Below, one piece after another: positions 34,115 to 45,020 of a stretch of 64,000 nt of DNA. Position 1 is the first letter of the stretch, and each line of letters begins with the position of its first letter. The notes below the pieces were generated by a model, which was given only the letters and a program-made list of their open reading frames with translations, did not search any database and had not been told where the DNA came from. A program made the translations under genes and the position numbers. The DNA is from Geothrix sp. (GTDB lineage: Bacteria; Acidobacteriota; Holophagae; Holophagales; Holophagaceae). The stretch covers positions 124,001-188,000 of the forward strand of contig JAGRPP010000017.1 of the NCBI GenBank assembly GCA_019449415.1, read 5' to 3'.

Positions 34115-34873
34115 TCAGACGGCGCCTTCCCACAGCTCCCGCAAGCGCTGGTAGCCCGCCCGGCTCACCGGCAGGCGGGTGCCGTCCCGCAGGATGGCAT
34201 CGCGGTGCTCCTTGGTGTCCTGTTCGACTCGGATAAGGCGGTCGAGGTTCAGGATGTAACTGCGGTGAATGCGGATGAACCGGCTCGAATCAAGTTGCGA
34301 TTCCAGGTTGGCCAGGGTCTGCTGCTTGAGCAGGTTCTTGCCCTCCGTGCGCAGCAGGACATAGTCGTCTTGGGCCTGCACCCAATCGAGCCGATCGAGG
34401 TGAACTACGGTGACCTTGGGACCATCCTTCACCACGATGCGCTCCAGGGGCTTCCCCTGGCGGGCGGCGGCGGCGAGTTCGGAGGCGGGTGGCGGCGGCG
34501 CGGCCGGCTGGGCCGCCTGCAGGGCCCGGGCCTTGGCCAGGGCCGCATCGAACCGTTCCTTCGAGAAGGGCTTCAGGAGGTAATCCACGGCGTGGGCCTC
34601 GAAGGCCCGGAGGGCGTGCTGGTCGTAGGCGGTCACGAAGACCACGGCGGGCCGCCGGCCTTCGGCCTCCAGGAGCTCCAGCACCTCGAAGCCATCCAGC
34701 TTGGGCATCTGGATGTCCAGGAAGATCAGATCGGGCTGGTGCTGGGCCGCGGCCTTCAGGGCCTCGAAGCCGTTGGCGCACTCCGCCGCGACTTCCACAT
34801 CCGGGTGGGCCGCCAGGTGCTCGCGCACCACGGCGCGGGCCAGATCCTCGTCGTCGATGATCAGGGCTTTCAT
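34115..34873 (-). CDS. LytTR-family response regulator
   Basis: A 252-aa transcription regulator. The receiver (1-120) has D7/D8/E9, phosphoacceptor Asp53 in FLDIQMPKLDGFE, and Lys in YLLKPF. An Ala/Pro linker leads to a LytTR DNA-binding domain (about 145-250) with VHLDRLDWVQAQDDYVLLRT and RIHRSYILNLDRL. Such regulators bind direct repeats and often control cell-envelope or autolysis genes. ATG 34873 overlaps the end of the kinase gene (34870), and the pair is typical LytS/LytR-like. It is the last gene of a five-gene minus-strand operon. Confidence 0.95.
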   Translation of the reverse strand: MKALIIDDEDLARAVVREHLAAHPDVEVAAECANGFEALKAAAQHQPDLIFLDIQMPKLDGFEVLELLEAEGRRPAVVFVTAYDQHALRAFEAHAVDYLLKPFSKERFDAALAKARALQAAQPAAPPPPASELAAAARQGKPLERIVVKDGPKVTVVHLDRLDWVQAQDDYVLLRTEGKNLLKQQTLANLESQLDSSRFIRIHRSYILNLDRLIRVEQDTKEHRDAILRDGTRLPVSRAGYQRLRELWEGAV

Positions 34874-35934
34874 GGTTCGGTCTCCAGGGGGAATACCAGG
34901 GTCACGCGATGGAGGGCCTCCTGCACGCCGGCCTCGAAGCGGGCGCGGCTGCCGAAGCGGCCCAGCAGCCGCTGGCGGACCTGCCGCAGGCCGATGCCCA
35001 GGCCCTGGGGGGTCGGGGCATCTTCATCCATCGGGTTCTCCACGCGCAGGATCACATGGCCTTCGGTGACCTCCGCACGGAGGGACAGGGTGCCGCCTTC
35101 CGGCAGCGCCGCGATGCCGTGCTTGATGGCGTTTTCCACCAGCGGCTGCAGCAGCAGGGTCGGGAGCAGGGCGGGCTCGGCCGCCGGATCCACGGCCCAG
35201 GCCAGCCGCAGGCGGCTGCCGAAGCGGATCTGCTCGATGGCCAGGTAGGCCCGCGCCAGATCGAGTTCCTCCCGCAGCGGCACCAGGCGGCGCTCACCCA
35301 GGCCGAGGCTGCGGCGGAGGAAATCCGACAGGAGGACGCACATCTCCCGCGCCCGGGCCGGGTCCACGGCGGTGAGCGCCGACAGCGAGTTCAGGCTGTT
35401 GAACAGGAAGTGGGGATTCAGCTGGGCGCGCAGGGCCTTCAGCTCGGATTCCTGGGCCAGCAGCTGCAGCTCGGCGCCCTTCCGCTCGGCTTCGAGGGCC
35501 CGGTCCTGGGCCAGCATCAGATAGCTGAGCGCCACCGAGGCGAGGTAAAGCAGGATGCCCAGGCCGGTGAGCACGGGCAGGGCCGTGTTCACGCGCTGGG
35601 GGAGGGTGCCGAGGCCGGGCACCCAGGCCAGCATCCGGGCCAGCATCCAGGCGAGGCCGGCCCACAGACCGCCCATGAGTACGGCCGCCATGCCCCAAGC
35701 CGCCCCGTGCGCACCGAGCCCCTCCACCGTGCGGCCGAGGGGCAGGGCCCGGCAGAGGAACCAGGCCGACAGGAACAGGAAGGCCGCCAGCAGGCAGAGG
35801 GGCAGGGCCAGGGAGCCCGCCTCAGCCCAGCTCCAGCCCTGGCTCCGGGCGATTCCCGTGAGCAGCAGCGCGATCGGGGCCCACCCCAGGAGGTAGGCCC
35901 CCAACCGGGCCCGGCTGGCCAGGAGCGGGTGCAT
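34870..35934 (-). CDS. LytS/YehU-type sensor histidine kinase
   Basis: A 354-aa membrane kinase. About four hydrophobic segments lie in residues 10-145 (for example LPLCLLAAFLFLSAWFL). A short coiled coil leads to the His_kinase domain with phosphoacceptor His175 in AQLNPHFLFNSLNSL. The ATPase part has LPTLLLQPLVENAIKHG and, at the end, GLGIGLRQVRQRL. It has no separate periplasmic sensor, so it probably senses membrane state or partners. Its start overlaps the LiaF-like gene's stop by one base and its stop overlaps the LytTR gene. It should phosphorylate that regulator. Confidence 0.94.
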   Translation of the reverse strand: MHPLLASRARLGAYLLGWAPIALLLTGIARSQGWSWAEAGSLALPLCLLAAFLFLSAWFLCRALPLGRTVEGLGAHGAAWGMAAVLMGGLWAGLAWMLARMLAWVPGLGTLPQRVNTALPVLTGLGILLYLASVALSYLMLAQDRALEAERKGAELQLLAQESELKALRAQLNPHFLFNSLNSLSALTAVDPARAREMCVLLSDFLRRSLGLGERRLVPLREELDLARAYLAIEQIRFGSRLRLAWAVDPAAEPALLPTLLLQPLVENAIKHGIAALPEGGTLSLRAEVTEGHVILRVENPMDEDAPTPQGLGIGLRQVRQRLLGRFGSRARFEAGVQEALHRVTLVFPLETEP

Positions 35935-36644
35935 CAGCTCTTGACCTCGGTGCCGCCGAAGAGGATCAGGCCCGTGACCACCAGGCGGGGACGGCCTTCC
36001 ACGGGGCCGGGGCCATGGTGGGTGCTGTCGTTCAGGGCCCCGGCCACGGCCGTGGCGCGGTTGGCGATCTCCCAGCCATCGGGCACACGGATCTCGCCGC
36101 CCCCGAAGAGCACGAAGACATCGATGCGGGCTTGGCCGTTCTCCAGGGCCGCCTGGCGGAGATCCACCTCATAGCCGCCGAAGATGGCCGTCAGCTCGCC
36201 GCCCTTGAAGGCCTGGGTGAGGACGCGCCGCTTGAAGCCCCCGAAGATGGCCGTGCCCTGGAGGAAGTCCTCGGAGCGGGCCAGCTCGGGCGGCACGCCG
36301 CGGTTCTGCTTGAGCGCCTTGACCACGATGAGGATGCCCACGCCCACCACCAGCATGGGCGCCAGGGCCTCGGCCAGATGGCCGCGGGCGAAGGTGAAGA
36401 GCAGGAGGAAGGCACCGCCGAGCACGAGGAACCAGCCGCCCATGCCCCCGCTGCTGCCTTCCTGGCGGATCTTGGCGACGCCCATGGCGACCAGCACCAG
36501 GGGCCAGAGCTTGAAGATGGTGTGGGCCTGGATGAGGCCGAGGTTGTCCAGGGTGAGGACGAGGCCCGCCACGATGATGGCCACGCCCACCACCAGCTTG
36601 GGGCTGAAGGGGCTGGGGGCCTTGGCGTCGTCGGGGGCAGTCAT
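35934..36644 (-). CDS. LiaF-like membrane protein
   Basis: A 236-aa protein whose N-terminal half has several helices (KLVVGVAIIVAGLVLTLDNLG, FKLWPLVLVAMGVAKI, WFLVLGGAFLLLFTF, ILIVVKAL) of the DUF5668/4TMS type. Its C-terminal half is a beta-rich LiaF-like domain with repeated FGG motifs (TAIFGGFKRRVL, TAIFGGYEVDLRQA, VFVLFGGGEIRVP). In Firmicutes, LiaF restrains the LiaSR envelope-stress system. Position directly before the kinase and regulator suggests a similar job here, by inference. ATG 36644 overlaps the preceding small gene's TGA. Confidence 0.85.
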   Translation of the reverse strand: MTAPDDAKAPSPFSPKLVVGVAIIVAGLVLTLDNLGLIQAHTIFKLWPLVLVAMGVAKIRQEGSSGGMGGWFLVLGGAFLLLFTFARGHLAEALAPMLVVGVGILIVVKALKQNRGVPPELARSEDFLQGTAIFGGFKRRVLTQAFKGGELTAIFGGYEVDLRQAALENGQARIDVFVLFGGGEIRVPDGWEIANRATAVAGALNDSTHHGPGPVEGRPRLVVTGLILFGGTEVKS

Positions 36645-37069
36645 GGCTTCACCTGTTCAGAGTCGGTTTCAGGATCACAGGAAACGGCGGGGCTTGGCGA
36701 TGGGGGGACATCCTTGCTTTTCCGTCCCCGCTTGGGCTGGGGGAAGATGGCCCGCAGGGTGACGATCAGGCCGCCCCAGACCAGGAAGATCGGCCACCAG
36801 CGCTCCAGGAGGCCCCAGGGGCCGAACTGGGAGATGAAACCCGCGACGGAGAAGCACAGCCAGACATGCCCCCGGAGGCTGAGCGGCCCGTCCTGGACCA
36901 GCCGGGCGAGGCCGAGGGCGGCCAGCACCAGCGGCCACCAGGTCAGCAGGTGCCAGGCGTCGTACCAGCGGAGGCTGTCCGCCGTGAGGATCAGGCCCAG
37001 GGCGATGACCGCCAGGCCGACGACGAGTTTGGTCGAGAAGAGGGGGGGGCGCGTGTCCTGGGCGTTCAT
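36641..37069 (-). CDS. DUF5668-like small membrane protein
   Basis: A 142-aa protein with about four membrane segments. The first (TKLVVGLAVIALGLILTADSLRW) and second (LLTWWPLVLAALGLARL) copy the start of the next gene, so the two are probably duplicates, this one lacking the LiaF-like C-domain. A basic-acidic tail (PKRGRKSKDVPPSPS) follows. ATG 37069 overlaps the stop of a 37-codon gene and has AAAGGA about nine bases upstream. It is probably an accessory of the downstream kinase system. Confidence 0.75.
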   Translation of the reverse strand: MNAQDTRPPLFSTKLVVGLAVIALGLILTADSLRWYDAWHLLTWWPLVLAALGLARLVQDGPLSLRGHVWLCFSVAGFISQFGPWGLLERWWPIFLVWGGLIVTLRAIFPQPKRGRKSKDVPPSPSPAVSCDPETDSEQVKP

Positions 37070-37179
37070 GAGCGGTGTTCCTTTCTGCCGGATCCAAAGG
37101 GGACGACGAAGGCCAGCGTGGGGAGCCACAGCGCCAGCCACCACCAGGGGCTGTCGAGGAACCATCCCGCGTGGATCAT
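37066..37179 (-). CDS. 37-aa Trp-rich single-pass membrane peptide
   Basis: A short gene with convincing signals. ATG 37179 has GGGAGGA 5 bases upstream, and its TGA overlaps the next gene's ATG (ATGA at 37069-37066), so the two are translationally coupled. The peptide begins MIHAGWFLDS, has one hydrophobic helix with SPWWWLALWLPTLAFVV, and ends in a basic tail (GSGRKEHRS). It probably spans the membrane once with the tail in the cytoplasm. It is the first gene of the LiaF/LytS/LytTR-like operon, so it could be a stress-system component. No known family recognised. Confidence 0.7.
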   Translation of the reverse strand: MIHAGWFLDSPWWWLALWLPTLAFVVPFGSGRKEHRS

Positions 37180-37266
37180 GCCTTCCTCCCGTGTGATCAA
37201 GCTACGGGCGTTCCCACCCGGAATCGGATGGGGATCGGCGAATGGCGGGCGGGGACCGGCGAGCGG

Positions 37267-37875
37267 TCAGACCCAGGCGATCGTCCCGCCCCGGCTGCGT
37301 TCCTGCCAGGCATGATCCAGGGCGGGAACCAGGTCCGGAGGGCATTCAAAGCGCACCACGGCCGCCTCGCCCTCGAAGGTCTGCTCCAGGACGAGGGCGG
37401 CGGGGAAGGCACCCAGCAGGGCGAAGGGAAGGTGGGCCTGGGCGGCGGGCACGCGGACCTCGCCCGTGCGGAGGACGCGGACCTCCTCCCAGCAACTGGC
37501 GGCATCGGCCGCGGCCAGGGCACCCTGGACGCCCTCGGTGTAGGCACGCACCAGGCCGCCGGTGCCGAGCTTCGTGCCGCCGTACCAGCGGATGCAGACG
37601 GCCAGGAGATCGGTGGCCTCCGCCCCCTCCAGCACCGCCAGCATGGGCCGCCCAGCCGTTCCGGACGGTTCGCCATCGTCATCGGCGCCGAAGGCCGAGA
37701 CAGGAACGCCCTCGCGCCAGGCGCTGCAGTGGTGGGTGGCGTCGAAGTCGCGCTTCCTGAGGGCCGCCAGCACTGCCGCCCGTCCGGCCGCCTCCCGGGC
37801 CGGGTGCAGCTCCGTGAGGAAGACCGAGGCCTTCTCGCGGAAACGGTGACTCACGACTTCATTCAACCGACGCAT
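37267..37875 (-). CDS. yigZ: YigZ/IMPACT family protein
   Basis: A 202-aa protein with an N-terminal UPF0029/Impact domain. FREKASVFLTELHPA opens it. DATHHCSAWREG, DDDGEPSGTAGRPML and AVCIRWYGGTKLGTGGLVRAY are the signature stretches. A short C-terminal ferredoxin-like domain follows. The bacterial role is unclear; eukaryotic IMPACT acts on translation control. ATG 37875 fits the family start; the frame is open to 38010 but without similarity. It lies 87 bases upstream of the membrane-peptide gene and is divergent from the formate-THF ligase. Confidence 0.93.
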   Translation of the reverse strand: MRRLNEVVSHRFREKASVFLTELHPAREAAGRAAVLAALRKRDFDATHHCSAWREGVPVSAFGADDDGEPSGTAGRPMLAVLEGAEATDLLAVCIRWYGGTKLGTGGLVRAYTEGVQGALAAADAASCWEEVRVLRTGEVRVPAAQAHLPFALLGAFPAALVLEQTFEGEAAVVRFECPPDLVPALDHAWQERSRGGTIAWV

Positions 37876-37982
37876 GAATCCAGCATGCGTGCGGCTGTGA
37901 CGGGAATCAACAAAGGGGGAACAATGGCGACCATTCAGTCGTATTTGCTTATAGTTGGGGTGGATCTTTTCGAGGAGACGGC

Positions 37983-39890
37983 ATGGATACCGTCGCGCGG
38001 CCCTTCTCACCCACGGTCCTGCAGCGCAGGACCCCGGTACCCTCGGATCTGGACATCGCCCAGGCGGCCACCCTCAAGCCCATCGGACAGGTGGCGGCGG
38101 AGCTTGGGTTGCGCGAGGACGAACTCGAGTTCTACGGCCCCACCAAGGCAAAGGTCCGGCTGGAGGTGCTGGAGCGCCTGCGGGACCGCCCGGATGGCCG
38201 CTACATCGATGTCACCGCCATCACGCCCACCCCCCTGGGCGAGGGCAAGACCACCACCACCGTGGGCCTCAGCCAGGCCCTGGGCGCCCACCTGGGGCAG
38301 CGTGTGGCCACCTGCATCCGCCAACCCAGCCAGGGCCCCACCTTCGGCATCAAGGGCGGCGCGGCCGGCGGTGGTTACAGCCAGGTGATCCCCATGGAGG
38401 ACTTCAACCTCCACCTCACGGGGGACATCCATGCCATCACCGCGGCCCACAACCTCTGTGCGGCCGCCATCGACGCCCGCATCCTGCATGAGGCGGGTGC
38501 TTCGGATGAGCAGATGTTCGAGCGCATCTTCCCGAAAGCCAAGGGGGGCCGGAAGTTCCCCCGGTCCCTCCAGCTGCGCTGTACGAAGCTCGGCGTCACG
38601 AAGGGAAATCCAGAGGACTTCACGCCCGAGGAGCGGCGCCGCATCTGCCGCCTGGACCTCGATCCGGCCACCCTCACCTGGCGCCGCGTCCTGGATACCA
38701 GCGACCGCTTCCTCCGCGGCGTCACCGTGGGGCGGGGCGAAGAGGAACAGGGCTTCGCCCGGGAGACGGGCTTCGACATCGCCGTGGCCAGCGAGATCAT
38801 GGCCGTGCTGGCGCTGGCCACCAGTCTCCAGGACATGCGGCACCGCCTGGGAGCCATGGTGGTGGGCCTCAACCGGAAGGGGGAGGCCGTCACGGCCGAG
38901 GACCTCGGCGTGGCCGGTGCCATGACCGTGCTGATGAAGGATGCGCTCAAGCCCACCCTGATGCAGACGCTCGAAGGCACGCCTGTCTTCGTCCATGCGG
39001 GGCCCTTTGCCAACATCGCCCACGGCAACAGCTCCATCTTGGCGGATCGGATCGCCCTCAAGCTGGCCGACTATGTGATCACGGAGTCCGGCTTCGGGGC
39101 GGACATGGGCATGGAGAAGTTCTTCGACATCAAGTGCCGCGTGTCGGGCCTGGTGCCGGATGCCGTGGTGCTGGTGGCCACGGTGCGCGCCCTCAAGATG
39201 CACGGCGGCGGCCCCAAGGTCGTGGCCGGGAAGCCCCTGGATGCGGTCTATGTGGAGGAGAATCTGGAGCTCCTCCGGCAGGGCCTACCGAACCTGCTCC
39301 ACCACATCCGCATCGCCCGAAAGTTCGGCATCCCCGTGGTGGTGGCGGTCAACGGCTTCGCCACGGACAGCCCCGCCGAGCTGGACCTGGTGCGCCGGGC
39401 CTCGCTGGAAAGCGGCGCCGAGGATGCCGTGGTCTGCCAGAACTGGGCCCTGGGCGGGGAGGGGGCGCTGGATCTGGCGAAGGCGGTCATGCGCGTCTGC
39501 GACCGGCCGTCGAATTTCCGGTTCCTCTACGACCTGGACGAGCCCATCAAGCAGAAGATCGAGACCATCGCCCGCGAGATCTACGGCGCTGACGGCGTGG
39601 ACTACTCGCCCGAGGCCGAAGCCCACATCGAGGCCTACACCCGCCTCGGCTACGACCGGCTCCCCATCTGTATGGCCAAGACCCACCTGAGCCTGAGCCA
39701 TGATCCCACGCTGAAGGGCGCCCCCACTGGCTTCCGCATTCCCGTGCGCGATATCCGGGCCAGCGTTGGGGCGGGCTTCCTCTATCCCCTGCTCGGCAAG
39801 ATGGCCACCATGCCGGGACTGCCCACCCGCCCCGGTTTCTACGATGTGGACATCGAGCCGGAGACCGGACGCGTGGTCGGTCTGTTCTGA
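37983..39890 (+). CDS. fhs: Formate--tetrahydrofolate ligase, long eukaryote-like form
   Basis: A 635-aa enzyme making 10-formyl-THF from formate, THF and ATP in one-carbon metabolism. The P-loop [13 protein letters not shown] begins at 84, followed by [22 protein letters not shown] and, near the end, [14 protein letters not shown]. Typical bacterial enzymes have about 555-560 residues. The extra length and phrases such as [43 protein letters not shown] and the end [17 protein letters not shown] match my memory of the synthetase domain of animal MTHFD1. ATG 37983 has GAGGAG upstream. It is a single gene, divergent from yigZ. Confidence 0.96.
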   Translation: MDTVARPFSPTVLQRRTPVPSDLDIAQAATLKPIGQVAAELGLREDELEFYGPTKAKVRLEVLERLRDRPDGRYIDVTAITPTPLGEGKTTTTVGLSQALGAHLGQRVATCIRQPSQGPTFGIKGGAAGGGYSQVIPMEDFNLHLTGDIHAITAAHNLCAAAIDARILHEAGASDEQMFERIFPKAKGGRKFPRSLQLRCTKLGVTKGNPEDFTPEERRRICRLDLDPATLTWRRVLDTSDRFLRGVTVGRGEEEQGFARETGFDIAVASEIMAVLALATSLQDMRHRLGAMVVGLNRKGEAVTAEDLGVAGAMTVLMKDALKPTLMQTLEGTPVFVHAGPFANIAHGNSSILADRIALKLADYVITESGFGADMGMEKFFDIKCRVSGLVPDAVVLVATVRALKMHGGGPKVVAGKPLDAVYVEENLELLRQGLPNLLHHIRIARKFGIPVVVAVNGFATDSPAELDLVRRASLESGAEDAVVCQNWALGGEGALDLAKAVMRVCDRPSNFRFLYDLDEPIKQKIETIAREIYGADGVDYSPEAEAHIEAYTRLGYDRLPICMAKTHLSLSHDPTLKGAPTGFRIPVRDIRASVGAGFLYPLLGKMATMPGLPTRPGFYDVDIEPETGRVVGLF

Positions 39891-39944
39891 TCGCACGAAA
39901 GCCGGGAACGGAGTGGGCCGCTGGTAGCATGAAGCCTTCATGAC

Positions 39945-42572
39945 ATGGGTTCTGTGATGCCGACTGGTCCGCTCCCTCCCTTCCGCAGGTGTCTCCGCGG
40001 CTTGGCAGCCTTGTCGGCTGGAGTCGTGCTCCTGACGGCTTGGCCAGCCCGGGCCGGGGGCGCTCCCGCAGCACCCGTCGCGACGAACCTGGCCGAGGCC
40101 TTCGGGAAGGGCCCCATCGCCCTGAATGCCCGGGTCCTCCGGCGCGGGGCCGACGGCCAGGACCAGGCGCTGCCGCTCTTCCAGACCCCGGTCCTCCGGT
40201 ACCAGGATCGGGTGGAGATCTCGCTGTCCGGCGAGGCGTTCGATCCCCGGGTGACTCGCTCCGACTGGACCCTCATCGCCGTCTTCCTGCCCCGGACCGT
40301 GGCGCCGACCACCCAGGGTGTGGCCGAGCTGCGCCTCAAGCGGCAGGGTGGCCAGATGGTGGCACCCATCCTCCAGGCCCCTTACGACGCCATTCCGATG
40401 TTCTTCCTGGTGCCCGACAGCGGGGGCCGGCGGAAGATCCTGGCGGATGTCCTGACCCACCTGGAAGCCTTTCGCTCCATCTGCCTCAAGCTCTCGGATC
40501 TTACCGAGCAGCGGGCTCATGCCGACCGGTTCCTCACCGGTCTGGACACCATCCGGAAGGACCAGTCCCCCGCGGCCTACGATGCGGCCGTCTTCAACTT
40601 CCTGAAAGCCTACGGGGGGCAGGTCTCCCAAGATCTGCAGGTCTTCCTGAGCCGGAACAGCGCCTCGAATCTCGACAAGTTCCAGTTCCTCACCCAGGAG
40701 TTCCGCCGGACCAACATCCTGGTTCCGGCCAATGATGCCGGCGACCGGACCACCACCTTCCAGGGCCAGTCGGTCTCGGGGCCCGCCCGGGCCTCCTCCG
40801 CCTACATCTCCATCGTGTTCGACCTCGTGCAGATCTTCCAGAACCTCTGGCCGGGCCACCGGTTCCAGTATGTTCCCGCCCTGGCCAAGGACTTCGACGG
40901 AACCCGTTCCCAGCTCTGGTACGGCGACTGGATCCACACCACCGGCGATGTCCTCGGAGCCCTGGTCTTCAGCCCCTGCCGCTGGGAGGATGCGGAGCCA
41001 CCCGCCTTCACCTTCTCGGTCCCCCCGGACAGTGCCCTGGTCCAGCCTTACGGCCAGCTGCTGCTCCAGCCCAAGGCCGGGAGCAACCTGCCCTTCGCCT
41101 TGTTCGGGCATGACTGGCGACTGGTCGTCGAAGGACCCAAAGGAGAGAAGCTCGCGCCGCTGCCTCTCGCTCCGAACCCGGAAAAACAGGCCTTCATGAT
41201 CATTCCGGGCGCCCCGCTGGAGGCCCTGCGCCAGCATGGTTTCCTGCGCGTCAAGGCCCACATCGAGGGGACCTGGGGGTTCCGAGCAGTGGCCACCGAG
41301 GCTCAGGAGATTCCAGCCGGCCTCGATTCCGCGTGGCGTCCCTCCGTTGCGGAGCGGGCCCACTTCATGGTGGGAGTAGCCAGTGTGTTGCGGCTCCCCG
41401 CGCCCTGGGCCGCCTGCCTCGGCCGCATCGCCTTCCGCCCAGGCAAGGGTGGGGCCTCTCCCCTGGAGGGCGATCTGAAACCGCAACCGGATGGGTCGCG
41501 GCTGGCCACATTCAGGCCCCTGGGGAACCTCTCCGGGCCGGGGAATCTGGAGCTGTTCCTGCCCGGGGCCGAGCGGCCCGCCTTGACCCTCCCCATGACC
41601 CTGCTGCCCCCCCTGCCGGTGGTGGACCGTGTGGAAGTCCACCAGGGTGAAGCCACCGTCCTCATCTCCGGACGCAACCTCGGCGAGGCTTCCCAGTGCG
41701 TCCTCGGAGGCCAGGTCCTGGTCCGGAGAAAGGAGAACAGTGACGGCTGGACCTTCGATTCCACCAAGGGGTCGATTGCCGGAGCCTCCGGGGCCCTGCT
41801 GCAGGGAGAGATCCAATTGGCTGATGGGCGGACGCTGGCCCTGAAGGATGTTCGGCTGCTCCCCCCGCGCCCGGTGCTGGGCGGCCTGCAGGTGCTGGCC
41901 GAGCAGCCCGCTCCGGGCCTGCCGCTCTCGGCGGAACTTCCGCTCCTGTCCACGACCAGTCCGGTCATGGTGTCGATCCTGGCGGGCCGCAAGGGGGCCT
42001 TCCCCTTCGGGCACAGCCCCAAGCTGTCCCTCCGCCTCGCGGACGAGCCGGCCACCGTGCGCGCGGTGCCTCCCGCTGCGGTCCGCCTGCTGGGACGCGG
42101 CCAGCGCCTGATCGCCACGCTCCGAGTGGCGGAGCTCTTCGGCCCCACCGCTTCCGGACGCCTGGAACTCCAGGTGGAGGATGCCTCCGCGGGCGCCAGT
42201 GCCTGGGTCGTCCTGCCGCCGCTGTTCCTGGACCTGCCCATCGTCAAGCGGCTCTACCAGGATGCCGCCGGTACCCACCTGGAGGGTCCGGCGCTGGAGG
42301 CGATCGAGGCCGTGGCCCCCAGCCCGGTTGGTCCCTGGGTACCGCTGGTCATGGGCTTCCGGAACGGCAGCCAATCCGCTGAGGTCCCGCCGCCCTCAGC
42401 CGGCGAGAACCTCTGTCTGCGGCTCTACGGCTGGCCCGAGGTCCTGGTGCGGCTCCAGGAACCGTTGGTTCCGCATGCGCCGGTCGCCGCATCGGCGCCA
42501 GCACCGCCTCCGGCACCGGAGGGTGGCGCCAAGCCCGAGCCCCGGCCCAGCCCGACCGAGGGACCCAAGTAG
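39945..42572 (+). CDS. Large secreted protein of unknown function
   Basis: An 875-aa protein with an N-terminal export signal (CLRGLAALSAGVVLLTAWPARAG region, about 16-38). The body is beta-rich without recognised catalytic motifs. One segment, VDRVEVHQGEATVLISGRNLGEASQCVLGGQ (about 560-590, abbreviated here as the SGRNLG loop), recalls an IPT/TIG Ig-like fold. The C-terminus is Pro/Ala-rich. ATG 39945 is used; ATG 39957 is equally possible and neither has a good ribosome site. It stands alone between fhs and a convergent icd gene, ending in a strong hairpin. It may be an outer-surface or periplasmic protein. I do not recognise it. Confidence 0.6.
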   Translation: MGSVMPTGPLPPFRRCLRGLAALSAGVVLLTAWPARAGGAPAAPVATNLAEAFGKGPIALNARVLRRGADGQDQALPLFQTPVLRYQDRVEISLSGEAFDPRVTRSDWTLIAVFLPRTVAPTTQGVAELRLKRQGGQMVAPILQAPYDAIPMFFLVPDSGGRRKILADVLTHLEAFRSICLKLSDLTEQRAHADRFLTGLDTIRKDQSPAAYDAAVFNFLKAYGGQVSQDLQVFLSRNSASNLDKFQFLTQEFRRTNILVPANDAGDRTTTFQGQSVSGPARASSAYISIVFDLVQIFQNLWPGHRFQYVPALAKDFDGTRSQLWYGDWIHTTGDVLGALVFSPCRWEDAEPPAFTFSVPPDSALVQPYGQLLLQPKAGSNLPFALFGHDWRLVVEGPKGEKLAPLPLAPNPEKQAFMIIPGAPLEALRQHGFLRVKAHIEGTWGFRAVATEAQEIPAGLDSAWRPSVAERAHFMVGVASVLRLPAPWAACLGRIAFRPGKGGASPLEGDLKPQPDGSRLATFRPLGNLSGPGNLELFLPGAERPALTLPMTLLPPLPVVDRVEVHQGEATVLISGRNLGEASQCVLGGQVLVRRKENSDGWTFDSTKGSIAGASGALLQGEIQLADGRTLALKDVRLLPPRPVLGGLQVLAEQPAPGLPLSAELPLLSTTSPVMVSILAGRKGAFPFGHSPKLSLRLADEPATVRAVPPAAVRLLGRGQRLIATLRVAELFGPTASGRLELQVEDASAGASAWVVLPPLFLDLPIVKRLYQDAAGTHLEGPALEAIEAVAPSPVGPWVPLVMGFRNGSQSAEVPPPSAGENLCLRLYGWPEVLVRLQEPLVPHAPVAASAPAPPPAPEGGAKPEPRPSPTEGPK

Positions 42573-42611
42573 ACATGACACGGGCCCGCCAGTGCGGGCC
42601 CGTGTCATGTC
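42572..42611. terminator. Bidirectional terminator hairpin between unknown gene and icd
   Basis: A perfect 18-bp inverted repeat (left arm 42572-42589, CAGT loop, right arm 42594-42611) starts at the last base of the upstream stop codon. It lies 16 bases beyond the icd stop on the other strand. The GC-rich centre and its place between convergent genes fit a two-way terminator, though long T runs are absent. Confidence 0.8.
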
Positions 42612-42627
42612 ATGCGTTGGGGGGCTG

Positions 42628-44862
<2,235 letters not shown>

Positions 44863-44948
44863 TTAAGGATCTTCCCCGGCTCGACCCGAACGAGAACGGC
44901 AGGCTGATCTCGTTTGTCCGGCGACGGGTAATCAAGGCAGACTCCCAC

Positions 44949-44978
44949 GGGAAAAGCCTTGCTTCAAGCGGCTTTCCC
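44949..44978 (-). terminator. Possible hairpin between 5'-nucleotidase operon and icd
   Basis: GGGAAAAGCC (44949-44958) and GGCTTTCCC (44970-44978) form a 9-10 bp stem with one bulge around an 11-base loop. It lies 43 bases beyond the stop of the minus-strand nucleotidase gene and about 95 bases before the icd start. It may end the nucleotidase transcript or sit in the icd leader. The rest of the 167-base gap shows nothing clear. Confidence 0.4.
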
Positions 44979-45020
44979 TGTCGAGACGGCGGTTTGGGAC
45001 TTCGGTCACTCGGGGCGTTT

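Noticed and set aside
34104..34118. TCTGA/TCAGA hairpin between the small Cys-rich frame and the LytTR gene
   Set aside because: Five-base arms without a T run are too weak to call a terminator.
37924..38388. Alternative frame starting ATGGCG just upstream of fhs
   Set aside because: A purine-rich site precedes it, but it overlaps fhs for 400 bases in another frame and shows no domain.
39285..42374. 1029-codon open frame on the minus strand
   Set aside because: It runs antisense through fhs and the 875-aa gene and crosses their boundary. Both plus-strand genes have better support, and the product shows no domain.
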